A program made the translations under genes and the position numbers. Shown here in pieces: positions 24,767-33,793 of a stretch of 64,000 nt of DNA (positions are counted from its first letter, which is position 1; every line of letters begins with the position of its first letter). A model generated the notes under the pieces. That model was not told where the DNA came from, did no database searches, and was given only the letters and a program-made list of their open reading frames with translations. The DNA lies in contig NC_009380.1 in the NCBI RefSeq assembly GCF_000016425.1, positions 2,236,144-2,300,143 of the forward strand, given 5' to 3'. Source of the DNA: Salinispora tropica CNB-440. GTDB taxonomy: Bacteria > Actinomycetota > Actinomycetes > Mycobacteriales > Micromonosporaceae.

Positions 24767-24972
24767 GTTGATCGTGACAATGCGTCTAATCTCCGAAACG
24801 ATGGCTGTGGAGTCGCCAACCGCTCATCGCAACCTTCACTCAATACCGGTCTGGAGCGCGCATCACGGCGGCAACGGTGAGTCGGCTGAGGTTGATGCCG
24901 CAGCCAGCGCTGTGAGTCGCCAGTAGCATACGTTGGTGCGACATAGATCGACTTCTAGCGGAGGGGCAACAG

Positions 24973-27900
24973 GTGAGCCCTCGGCCCGGCGGTGAGGCTG
25001 ACAAGCTCGGCAATCATTATGAGGGCGCATGGATCGTCCTCCATGTTCTCGAAGTGCTTGCTGGAACCGCGGAGTCGGTGACAGTCGAAGAACTCGGCGA
25101 AATCGGTAAAGGTGCAGAATTCACGCTCCGCCGAAGGGTCGCGAGTGAGATTCACCAAGTCAAGCGGCAACGTGGAAGTGCCAACTATTGGAAGCTCGGT
25201 GACCTCCATGCCGAAGGCGTCTTGCACGCAGCACGGAGCCATGTCGCCGCTGGCCGCCAGTTTCACTTCGTCTCGACGATCCCGGCGCAGGAGTTGCAGG
25301 ATCTTGCCGAACAAGCGCGGCATTCGCCCGACGCTAAAACGTTCTTGGACAGCCTTCACGGTAAGGCCGAGCAGCGGTTTAACTATCTGAGTTCCACCGT
25401 TTACGGGTCAGTACAGACAGCCTGGGAGACGTTGCGCGGCACTTGGGGGCATTGGTCGAGCGAGCGTGAGATCCGAAACCGCAACGCTGCGCTTGCCGGG
25501 CTGCTCTTGACGGGAGCGCCAGCCCCGACGGCAGCTGTGACACTAGCGGACCTTGCCGTCGAGAATCTGGCTACTACGCTCGACAAGCAGACGATCTCTG
25601 ATTTGCTTCTGCACTATGATCTGGAGATAGTTCCAGCCGGAGTGGCCCCGACGCTCGTTCGGGCCACCAGAAATGTGCACGACAGTTGGAAGGCAAGCAT
25701 TGAGCGCGAGTTGTTTCGGCCATCTATTCATAGGGTCGAAGCCGAGCAAATAAGCGAGCGGCTTCTTTACGACAGTCGCTGCGCCTTCGCCGTCGGTGTG
25801 GGTGGTTCTGGCAAGAGCGCGGTCCTCCATGAAGTGGTAGAGCAGGCGGAGTCCCGCGACTGGGCCGTGCTTGCTCTTCGTCTCGATCGTCAAGAGCCTT
25901 TTTCGTCAACTGTTGAGCTTGGACAGCGCTTTGGGTTGGAGGCGTCACCTACTTCATCCTTGGCCCGAGTGGCGCGCGATCAACCCAGTCTTCTCGTGAT
26001 TGATCAACTCGATGCCGTGAGCAAGGCGTCAGGGCGGATGCCCCAGACGTTCGACGCCGTTGCAGACCTCGTACGAGAGGCGACCGCATTTCCCAACATG
26101 CGAGTCCTGCTTGCCTGCCGCAAATTTGACCTGGAAAACGACGATCGCATTAGGACCCTGACCAAGGAGCACCAGGCAAAGCAGGTTCTGGTGGCGGAGC
26201 TTTCAGATGAACAGGTGCTTGATGCGGTCTGGGCTTTAGGAATCGCGCCGGGGCGGTTGAGCAGGCAGCAGAAGGCAATTCTCCGGTTGCCGCTCCATCT
26301 CAAACTTCTCGCGACCATCGCAGAGAAGACGGAGACATTCGCTTTCACAACCACCAGGGAGTTGTTCAACGCCTATTGGGACCAGAAGCGGCAGGACTGC
26401 CGCACTCGACGCGGCGGTACCGTACGCTTCGCTGATGTCGTCGGAGCACTCGCCGATGAGATGAGTGCCAGACAGCGACTCGTAGCACCCGTGTCAGTCC
26501 TGGATGACAACGACTTGTCCGACGACGCTGACGTACTTGCGTCCGAGCACGTCCTCATCCGCGACGGCCAACAGTACGCCTTTTTCCATGAGACCTTCTT
26601 CGACTACGCGTTTGCACGTCGCTGGACTCGGCGCGATCAATCACTCGTGGCCTTCTTGCTTACTGGTGAACAGGAACTCTTCCGGCGATCCCAAGTACGC
26701 CAGATCCTGACGTACATCCGTGAGGAGAATCCGGAACGGGTCGTGACCGAAATGGAGGCATTGCTTACAGAGCCGGCCATCAGGTATCACATCAAGCACG
26801 TTGCACTTGCGCTGTTGCGAGCGATGGACGCGCCAACGGTTCATGAGTGGCGCATGGTCGAGCGTCTTCTGGCACGGAACGACCTACCGTTTGTCGATCA
26901 ACTCTGGCTGTCGCTGCGGGTCCTCCCGTGGTTCGATCGGCTCGACGCCGAGGGTGCCTTCAGCGCATGGCTGTCAGGGAACGACGAGCAGCTTCAGGAG
27001 CAGGCGCTTGGGGCCATGATCGGTGGCGTCAAGGAACGGCCTGATCGGATGGCCGCACTGCTTGCGCCTCACGCGGGCCGGGCGGCGAAGTACCCGGCGT
27101 GGCTACGGTGGATTACTCGCTTTGCAGACGTATACGGAAGTCGCGCGTTGTTCGAGCTAGTGACGGAAGCCGTCCGTCGCTGCGAGTATGACGGTCACGA
27201 GCACGAGCTGTTCATGTCGGTACATGATCTCGCAAAACATCAGCCTGAGTGGGCGGTAGAGCTACTGGCGGCTTACCTTGTCGATCGCTCGGACGCTCTG
27301 GCATTCGATGATCGCACGCGCGTAAAGGCTCTGCTCTTGCGGGAACACGGCGCTATGGACCTGGTGATCGGTGCTGCGGCGGGAACACCGGCGAGCTTTA
27401 GCAAGGCGCTTGTGCCGTACATGCTTAAGGTGATGGCGTTGACGGCGTACGAGCGGGATGACGGCCGCCTCCTTGATCGGCACTTCATGCATCGTGACCA
27501 TGAACCGCCGTACCACGAGCTGGAGGAGGCGCTGGCAGTTGGTGCCGTGGATGCGCTCAGGAAGTACGTCCAGCAGCAGCCAGATGAAGCTAGGCCATTA
27601 CTCGATCAACTTGCCGCCGATCAGCACGAGGCGGCTCAGTGGCTGCTCTACGCGGCACTGGCCGCCGCTGGTGCCGTATGCGCGGACTATGCGGTTGCGC
27701 TGCTGCTCGATCGAGAAGACGGTCTGTACGCGGTCAATTCGTTGTGGGAAGTGCGCCTCCTGATCGAGGCAATCAGTCCTCACCTATCAGATGAGTGGTT
27801 CTCCCGCCTTGAGCAGGCCGTAATGGGATTCCGGCCGAGTTGGGATAGCCGTCCGTCTGGTCGGGTGTCGTTTTCCTTCCTTTCTGCAATGGACGAAGGA

Positions 27901-29421
27901 CGGCTGTCTGATACCGGGCGCCGACGGCTGGGTGAGTTGCGTCGTCTGTTTAACGAAGAACAGCCGTCCGCGCCCGTGTCATTCACTGGTGGCTTCATGG
28001 GCTCGCCCATCCCGCAGGCGTCGGCCGAGAAGATGAACGACGACCAATGGCTCCGGGCTATGGCCAAGCATAATGCAGACCGGGAAGACTGGCGCACGCT
28101 AAAGGGTGGGGCGCGGGAACTGTCTCAGGTGTTGAAGGAAGAAGTCAAGAAGGACCCCGGCCGTTTTTGCCGCCTCGCGCTCCGTATCGGACAAGAGACG
28201 CACCCGGCTTACACGGATGCGATATTGATGGGTCTTGCCGATGGGGAGGCTCCCGTTGATGACGAGCTAGTGTTCCAGGCGGTACGTCATATCGCATCAC
28301 TGAACAATCCGGCGCATGACCGATGGCTTGGCTGGGCCTTGCGAAGGCATGTAAAGGCAGATGTTCCGGCAGACCTAATTGGCATCCTGATCGATCGGGC
28401 CATGCGATCAACCGATCCCACGGACGAATCACTCTCGCAGGCGCCAGACACCGAGGATGGGGATGAAGACGAGCGCGACAGGCTACTTGAGAGGGGAATC
28501 AACACCGCTCGCGGACAAGGTGCGGAAATCCTGGGCGACCTCCTCGTCCACGATATTGATGGCAGTCGCACCAAGCTTGTCTTGCCCACGCTCGACCAGC
28601 TTGCGGTCGATCCATCCTTGGCCGTGCGCGCCTGCGTGGCGCACCTTATCGCAGCGTGTCTCCGTCACGCACGGTCGGAAGCGATTGCCGCCTTCCGGAA
28701 ACTCATCGACGCGGACGACAGGGTGCTAGCGACGCGGCATGTTGAACTTCTGGTCGTATACATCGGAAACGGCGACGCTGAAATAGTCAAGCCGGTTATC
28801 CAGCGGATGCTCGCGTCTACCTACGCCCGAGTGCGACGCGCAGGCGGACGTTTGGCCGCCTATGCGGGGCTGGAGCTTTCGGCCGATGAGTTGTTGGCTG
28901 TCGCTCGTACCAGCGATGACGTTTCCATTCGCTCGGGCGCAGCCAAGGTCTGTGCGGGCCGACTTCCCTTCACTGCGAACGCAGCCGCTGCCGGCGCAGC
29001 CGTCATACAGTTCGTGGACGACGCTGATCAGCAAGTTCGCAGGGAGGCCGCAGGAGTTGCGGCCACCCTGCGTGGCAGGGCCCTACGCTCATTTGAGCGT
29101 GAGCTCACGGCTCTAATCGCGTCGCCCTCGTTCTCAGACGCAGCTCCGCAGCTCCTCATTACCCTGGATCGTGCGCCAGACCGCGTTGACGATCTGATCA
29201 TGAAGTGTGCGCGGCGGTTTGTTGAGGTTCATGGAAGGGACGCAGGGGACATCTCGACGGGTGCGGCCGCAGACGCGAGAGATGTTGGAGAGCTTCTCAT
29301 GCGCGCATACGCCCAGGCAGCGGATACTCGGGCGAGAGCCGAGGTGTTGGACATGCTCGACTCGCTGCTGATAGCCGGTGCGTACGGCGTTGCCGAGATG
29401 GTAGATGCCGGTGATCGATGA
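24973..29421 (+). CDS. Large nuclease-like / P-loop NTPase / helical-repeat protein (STAND-type, probable defence)
   Basis: The 1482-residue protein starts at a GTG. Residues 1-120 resemble DUF4297/Cap4-type nuclease domains: an aligned GNHYEGAWIVLHVLEVLAG start, VEELGEIGKG and the E-x-x-Q-x-K core SEIHQVKRQ (Glu59, Gln62, Lys64). A NTPase domain follows with Walker A GVGGSGKS (275-282) and Walker B LLVIDQLD (340-347). The remaining 900 residues are helical repeats with HEAT-like character near the end (PVIQRMLASTYARVRRAGG). This effector-NTPase-sensor layout matches Avs/STAND anti-phage proteins. Base composition is visibly less GC-rich than in neighbours, a sign of transfer. It stands alone. 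Confidence 0.7.
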   Translation: MSPRPGGEADKLGNHYEGAWIVLHVLEVLAGTAESVTVEELGEIGKGAEFTLRRRVASEIHQVKRQRGSANYWKLGDLHAEGVLHAARSHVAAGRQFHFVSTIPAQELQDLAEQARHSPDAKTFLDSLHGKAEQRFNYLSSTVYGSVQTAWETLRGTWGHWSSEREIRNRNAALAGLLLTGAPAPTAAVTLADLAVENLATTLDKQTISDLLLHYDLEIVPAGVAPTLVRATRNVHDSWKASIERELFRPSIHRVEAEQISERLLYDSRCAFAVGVGGSGKSAVLHEVVEQAESRDWAVLALRLDRQEPFSSTVELGQRFGLEASPTSSLARVARDQPSLLVIDQLDAVSKASGRMPQTFDAVADLVREATAFPNMRVLLACRKFDLENDDRIRTLTKEHQAKQVLVAELSDEQVLDAVWALGIAPGRLSRQQKAILRLPLHLKLLATIAEKTETFAFTTTRELFNAYWDQKRQDCRTRRGGTVRFADVVGALADEMSARQRLVAPVSVLDDNDLSDDADVLASEHVLIRDGQQYAFFHETFFDYAFARRWTRRDQSLVAFLLTGEQELFRRSQVRQILTYIREENPERVVTEMEALLTEPAIRYHIKHVALALLRAMDAPTVHEWRMVERLLARNDLPFVDQLWLSLRVLPWFDRLDAEGAFSAWLSGNDEQLQEQALGAMIGGVKERPDRMAALLAPHAGRAAKYPAWLRWITRFADVYGSRALFELVTEAVRRCEYDGHEHELFMSVHDLAKHQPEWAVELLAAYLVDRSDALAFDDRTRVKALLLREHGAMDLVIGAAAGTPASFSKALVPYMLKVMALTAYERDDGRLLDRHFMHRDHEPPYHELEEALAVGAVDALRKYVQQQPDEARPLLDQLAADQHEAAQWLLYAALAAAGAVCADYAVALLLDREDGLYAVNSLWEVRLLIEAISPHLSDEWFSRLEQAVMGFRPSWDSRPSGRVSFSFLSAMDEGRLSDTGRRRLGELRRLFNEEQPSAPVSFTGGFMGSPIPQASAEKMNDDQWLRAMAKHNADREDWRTLKGGARELSQVLKEEVKKDPGRFCRLALRIGQETHPAYTDAILMGLADGEAPVDDELVFQAVRHIASLNNPAHDRWLGWALRRHVKADVPADLIGILIDRAMRSTDPTDESLSQAPDTEDGDEDERDRLLERGINTARGQGAEILGDLLVHDIDGSRTKLVLPTLDQLAVDPSLAVRACVAHLIAACLRHARSEAIAAFRKLIDADDRVLATRHVELLVVYIGNGDAEIVKPVIQRMLASTYARVRRAGGRLAAYAGLELSADELLAVARTSDDVSIRSGAAKVCAGRLPFTANAAAAGAAVIQFVDDADQQVRREAAGVAATLRGRALRSFERELTALIASPSFSDAAPQLLITLDRAPDRVDDLIMKCARRFVEVHGRDAGDISTGAAADARDVGELLMRAYAQAADTRARAEVLDMLDSLLIAGAYGVAEMVDAGDR

Positions 29422-29780
29422 TGTAGGCGCTGGCGGGCGGGCCTGCACCGTGGCCCAATTCTGCGTCCAGGCTTCAACGGCGACCCCCGCCTGTGGTGCC
29501 CAGCGTCCGCCGTGAAGTGGCTACCTGTACCGACAAGGGATCACCCGCGACGTCAGAACCGATTTCGCCTTTTGCTGCGCCGGGCCTGCCACGGTTTACC
29601 TGCGAAAGCGCGCTCAGGTCATAGACGCTCGCCAGATCGTGGGTCGAGTTCTGGGTCTAAACCCGAGTGCAGTGGGTCCGGTGAGGGGTGAGCTGGGCCG
29701 CCCCCACGGTGAGGTGCCGCGCCGGGGCAGCCCCAATGTGTCGTGTGCGGCGGCGTCTGCTGTGCGCATATCGTGGTCCG
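29422..29780. other. Intergenic region with one copy of a repeat
   Basis: No gene is seen. The region contains the first copy of an about 80-base repeat (29496-29576) whose second copy lies at 31029-31112. Confidence 0.5.
29496..29576 (+). repeat. Repeat flanking AbiTii gene, copy 1
   Basis: Shared blocks with 31029-31112 include GCGTCCG, CTGTACC, GGATCACC, GCGACG and CAGAACCGATTTCGC in the same order and spacing. Confidence 0.55.
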
Positions 29781-30713
29781 GTGACGCTCGTTGAAGACTT
29801 GATCCGGGACGCGACTGCCTCAGCGGTGCCGGTAGAGGACTTGCCGCGCCGGCTCAAGGTGATCGCCGCCCGGTCCAAGACCGCCGAGCTCGCGGCGTGG
29901 GTCGGCCATGAGCTCCAGGGCTACCACGCATCGCCCGAGCTCATCCCGTCGTATCGCGGACCGTTTGCCGTCCCCGCGCTCGGCCACTTCCTTGGACCGT
30001 TTGGCAGTGAACGCAAGAACGAAGCCATCGCACCGGCTGCGTTTCCGAAGGAGTACCGGGACGGGCCGCTGTTCAACATCACCTTCGCTGACTCGATGGC
30101 CGAGCTCACCGACCACGCACGCACTGACGAAAAAGCCATCAGGGCGGCGTGGCCAGCAGATGCGCTTGTGCTCGTCGAGATGCTCAAGCGCGAGGGCACG
30201 CTCAACATGGATCCGATGTATAGCTTGATTCAGGGCTACCGGGCGATACCGCGTTCCATGCTCATCGGAGTCTTGGACTCGGTGAGGAACCGCATTCTGG
30301 ATCTTGCCCTGTCCTTCGAGGAGATAGCCCCGGACGCCGGGGAGTCACGAGCCACACCAGAGGAGTCAGCGCGGATGTCCCAGGTGTTCAACACCTATGT
30401 CTATGGCGGACAGGCAGCCGTCGGCAGCACGAACGTGCACCAGGTGCAGGTCAACCGTAGCGACGAAGATACGCTCCTCGCCGCGCTGGCCGCCGTCGGC
30501 GTTGACCCGGACTCGATGGAGGAGTTGAAGAAAGCGCTCGCCGAGGACCGCGAGGACAACGGCGGCAACGATCCCGCCAAGCCCGGACGGGCCGTGAGCA
30601 GCTGGTTAGGGCGGCTCAGTCTCCGGGCGGCTACAGCCGGCGGCACCGTGGCCGTGGGCGCCGGGGGCAACGTGGTGTCTCAGTTAATCATGTCGTACTT
30701 CGGCATGGGCTAA
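29781..30713 (+). CDS. AbiTii-domain protein, probable abortive-infection component
   Basis: From the GTG at 29781 the product has 310 residues. The N terminus (TLVEDLIRDATASAVPVEDL, RRLKVIAARSKTAELAAWVG, HELQGYHASPELIPSYRGP) matches the AbiTii domain seen in abortive-infection and other defence-linked proteins. A central helical region follows, then a Gly-rich AVGSTNVHQVQVNRSDEDTL segment, an acidic linker and a hydrophobic C terminus (about 285-310) that may contact the membrane. The start is supported because the family begins at this helix. It follows the NTPase gene and is flanked by a direct repeat, suggesting a separately acquired defence unit. Mechanism unknown. Confidence 0.7.
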   Translation: MTLVEDLIRDATASAVPVEDLPRRLKVIAARSKTAELAAWVGHELQGYHASPELIPSYRGPFAVPALGHFLGPFGSERKNEAIAPAAFPKEYRDGPLFNITFADSMAELTDHARTDEKAIRAAWPADALVLVEMLKREGTLNMDPMYSLIQGYRAIPRSMLIGVLDSVRNRILDLALSFEEIAPDAGESRATPEESARMSQVFNTYVYGGQAAVGSTNVHQVQVNRSDEDTLLAALAAVGVDPDSMEELKKALAEDREDNGGNDPAKPGRAVSSWLGRLSLRAATAGGTVAVGAGGNVVSQLIMSYFGMG

Positions 30714-31178
30714 CGACGCTCTCAACTACCGGCGCCCGGAGATCACCCCGATCCGTGAGGGCGTCTAAGTCAGGCGCTTAACGGCATCGCCATGCTTCCC
30801 CCCGCGTGACCACGTGGCCGAGTAGGAGGTCTCAGTCTAGCTCCCCGGCATCGCGGAGATCCCCAAGGGTCCCAGACACCGCCTTCTTGCCGAACGGACG
30901 CGACGCGCTGCGAGCCGGTGACGGCGCGGCGGGCTCCGCATCGGCGCTCCGCTACCGGAGAGGGCGAGGTGGGCTGCCCGTTTCGGCAGGTGACCCATCG
31001 TGGATGCGGGTCATCGGCCACCGCCCGCAGTGCCTGGCGTCCGTCGTGACCTGGCTGTCTGTACCCGTAGCGGATCACCTGCGACGGCCAGAACCGATTT
31101 CGCATTCTGGTGCCTCAGGCCCACTGTGTCGCGGCTGCAGGTTGGCAGTTGTTGGAGTCCACCGGGAGGAGGAGGCGC
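30714..31178. other. Intergenic region with second repeat copy
   Basis: No confident gene. The second copy of the flanking repeat lies at 31029-31112. A GGGAGGAGGAGG ribosome site ends the region. Confidence 0.5.
31029..31112 (+). repeat. Repeat flanking AbiTii gene, copy 2
   Basis: Partner of 29496-29576 in the same orientation, about 1.5 kb apart. Confidence 0.55.
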
Positions 31179-33338
31179 GTGCTGGAGAAGTTGATCATTC
31201 AGAGGGCGCTGCGCGTGCCGGCGAGCACCGGCGCGGCCGGTGATGGCACGTCCGTGGCCCGGCAGTTGGACGCGGCGCTGCTCGATGTCGGGTTCTCGGC
31301 GTCGCGGGCTCTGCTGGGCCACATCGGCGGCCTGGCGCCCGAGCCAGCAATGGATCTCGCCGCCACCGTGGTGTCGGCGGTGCGGGAGCTGGTCGGTGAT
31401 CACGTTCGGCACAATGCGTACTTCATCGGCTTTCCGGACGATGTGCCGGACACCGTAGAGTTCTGGATCGACCGGCTGCGGGCGGCCGTTCTCACCGGTG
31501 GGGGCACGGCGACCGACGCGCAGCTGCGTGCGGCTGTCGCCTCGGGTGGGGTGAACCTGCTCGACCTGCCGGCGTACGGGACCTACCAGCACACCTACGC
31601 CGAGCTGCTAACGGCGCACGATGAGCTGATCACCGCGGCCGGTGACCGGGTGACGGTGCTACGGCTCGGTGATGTCGCCGAGGTGGAGGCGGAGCGGCTG
31701 TATCTGGCCCTGGCCGGCAGCGCGACGCCGCTGGGTGAGGCGGACCTAACCGTCCTCGGTGAGCTGGCGGTCGTGTGCATGGATGGCGCGCAGCCGGCGG
31801 AGGTGCCGGTGCGGGAGAACCGTGCCGTGCTCAACGGGGTCCGGCTGGTGCTTGGCCGGCCGCTGGTCGGTATGGACACCACGACGGATGTGCTGCGGCT
31901 TGCCTGCCAGGCTTCCGGCGGGGACACCTCACTGGTGACGGCTACGCGGTTCCGGTCGTTCCGGCGCCCGGAGCGGCGGGTGCTGCTCGCTGCGCTGGAC
32001 GCTGTCGTCGGGGCGAGCCCGGGCAAGCTCGGTGACGTCGCCCGGTACGCCGAGCGGTGGAAGCGACTCGGGGAGCGGCTGCATCCGCACGAGTACGGCC
32101 AGTGGCCGCACGCCCGGGAAGTGTTCGCGGTCGCGCGTGGCGAGCGCCGGGTGCCGAACCTGGCGGGTCGGGCCGAGGCGGCCGTCCGTGCCGGGTCTGT
32201 CGGTCAGGCCGCGTCGTTGCTGTCGGCCGCTCCGGGCATGCTCCTGCGATCCGCCGACCGGCTGCTACGGCTGGCATCGGCGGCCGAGCGGAGCGCCGTC
32301 CTCGACGCGGTCACCGGCGCGTTCGGTGCGGCGTCGGGCCGGGTGCTGCTGTCGCTGCGGGAGCACGTCGACAACCGGCTGACACCCGCGTCGGCCCGGA
32401 TGTACGCGAGCCGCTCGCGCAGCGCGTGGGTCGGCCCGGATGCCCGCCCGCCGCTGCCCGCCGAGCTGGTGGCCGAGCTGTCGGGCCTGCTCGACGCCGA
32501 GATCAGCGCCCGACTGCCGGATCCGCAGCGGCCGCTGCTGGTGGATCCGGAGGTGCTCGACGTCGCCCTGCCGCTGTCGGGCAAGGCGACCGAGAGTGGT
32601 TTCGCGGTGCTGCCGCGAGGCTCGCGCGCACCGGTCACCGGTGAGCTGCTGCGCTTCTTCACGTATTGGCGGCAGGCGAGTCGCCGCACCGACTACGATC
32701 TGTCGGTGCTGCTGCTGGACGGCGAATTCCACACGGCGGGGCAGGTGTCCTGGACGAACTACCACCACGACGGGGTGGTGCACTCCGGGGACGTCACCGA
32801 CGCGACGAACGGCGCGACCGAGTTCATCGACGTGCCCTTGGCGGATCTCGGGCATTACGTGGTTCCGCAGGTCTACATCTATGCGGGTGAGTCGTTCGAC
32901 GAGGTCGCCGAGTCGATGTTCGGCTACCAGACCCGGGAGCGGGACCAGCGAGGTGCCCCGTTCGACGCCCGGACCGTGCGGGCGCGTTCGCAGATGCGCG
33001 GGCAGGGCCGGGTCGCGCTGCCGATGGTGTTCGCCAGGACCGAGCACGGTTGGCAGGCCGTGTGGCTGCACCTGTACCTGCGGGGGCGGCCGTCGTTCAA
33101 CCGGGTGGAGGACAACACGTTCACCACGATGGATCGGGTGCGGGCGCTGATGGAGCGGCGGTACCTCACCGTGTCCTACCTTGTCGACCGGTGGCGCGTG
33201 CGGGCCGAGGTGACGACGTGGGACGGACAACTGCCGGACGAGCCCGTCACGTTCATCGGCATTGACACGCCGGAGGGCTTGTCCGACGGGTCCGAGGCAT
33301 ACACATTGGATAGACTGAGTGAGTTGATCCCTGAGTAA
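31179..33338 (+). CDS. TerD-domain protein of the MXAN_6230/SCO0854 kind
   Basis: The 719-residue protein starts at a GTG behind GGGAGGAGGAGG. A long helical N-terminal and middle region is followed by a TerD-type beta domain near 510-560: YDLSVLLLDGEFHTAGQVSW, NYHHDGVVHSGDVTDA and FIDVPLADL. This order fits the MXAN_6230/SCO0854 family linked to the tellurium-resistance (Ter) complex. Members usually carry a Cys-rich RING-like module around residues 110-160; here that stretch (NLLDLPAYGTYQHTY) has no Cys, so the zinc module is lost. Ter proteins act in stress and phage responses. No other ter genes are in the window. Confidence 0.65.
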   Translation: MLEKLIIQRALRVPASTGAAGDGTSVARQLDAALLDVGFSASRALLGHIGGLAPEPAMDLAATVVSAVRELVGDHVRHNAYFIGFPDDVPDTVEFWIDRLRAAVLTGGGTATDAQLRAAVASGGVNLLDLPAYGTYQHTYAELLTAHDELITAAGDRVTVLRLGDVAEVEAERLYLALAGSATPLGEADLTVLGELAVVCMDGAQPAEVPVRENRAVLNGVRLVLGRPLVGMDTTTDVLRLACQASGGDTSLVTATRFRSFRRPERRVLLAALDAVVGASPGKLGDVARYAERWKRLGERLHPHEYGQWPHAREVFAVARGERRVPNLAGRAEAAVRAGSVGQAASLLSAAPGMLLRSADRLLRLASAAERSAVLDAVTGAFGAASGRVLLSLREHVDNRLTPASARMYASRSRSAWVGPDARPPLPAELVAELSGLLDAEISARLPDPQRPLLVDPEVLDVALPLSGKATESGFAVLPRGSRAPVTGELLRFFTYWRQASRRTDYDLSVLLLDGEFHTAGQVSWTNYHHDGVVHSGDVTDATNGATEFIDVPLADLGHYVVPQVYIYAGESFDEVAESMFGYQTRERDQRGAPFDARTVRARSQMRGQGRVALPMVFARTEHGWQAVWLHLYLRGRPSFNRVEDNTFTTMDRVRALMERRYLTVSYLVDRWRVRAEVTTWDGQLPDEPVTFIGIDTPEGLSDGSEAYTLDRLSELIPE

Positions 33339-33343
33339 GCGGC

Positions 33344-33446
33344 GAGAGCCGAGGCCATGCGGGCGCTTCCTTCTCATCCGTTCGATTCGGTGCCTCCGCG
33401 CAAGCGGAGGATTTGGTAATCAGCGCCCGCGCTCTCCTCGGCTCTC
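33344..33446 (+). terminator. Long nested hairpin downstream of TerD gene
   Basis: GAGAGCCGAGG (33344-33354) pairs with CCTCGGCTCTC (33436-33446), and GCGGGCGCT (33359-33367) with AGCGCCCGC (33422-33430). Inside lies CCTCCGC-GCAA-GCGGAGG (33393-33410), a perfect stem with a GNRA tetraloop. It starts six bases after the TerD gene stop codon, so it probably terminates it. It also contains the 20-base match to the recombinase end. Confidence 0.6.
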
Positions 33447-33480
33447 GGCCATCTCGGGGTGCGGATGGGGTTTGCGCTGT

Positions 33481-33681
33481 TCAGTCGACCCGACGTACCT
33501 GGACGAAGCCCTCGGCGGTCAGAGTGTCCAGGCTGGCCACGGTGCGCTGGTGTTGGTTGCGCACGACGGAGTCCGGCACGGCGCGGCCCCACCGGCGGCC
33601 GGGCAGGGGACCGGGCCGCTGGCGTTGCCGGTCCAGGCACCTATCCAGCGTGGTGTCGATCACCACGGCGATGGCGGGCAT
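33481..33681 (-). pseudogene. C-terminal fragment of a P-loop kinase-like protein
   Basis: The frame reads MPAIAVVIDTTLDRCLDRQR, then GRRWGRAVPDSVVRNQHQRT and TAEGFVQVRRVD. This is the typical second half of small AAA/polynucleotide-kinase-like proteins (a strand, an Arg-rich lid, then VPD-x-VV-xx-QH). The P-loop half is absent to the right, so the gene is truncated. Confidence 0.45.
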
Positions 33682-33793
33682 TTGGCCTAGTTGTCTGGTG
33701 AGACCGCCTATTCAACTGTCACGAGTTCCGCTGTGAGAACGGCTCCACTCATCCGGATGGTCACGCATCGTGACATGCCTCCCCGGGGCGTTC

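Noticed and set aside
33356..33446. A second tRNA gene downstream of the TerD gene
   Set aside because: A T-arm-like CCGTTCGATTCGG and a GNRA hairpin are present, but no acceptor or anticodon stem pairs as in a tRNA.
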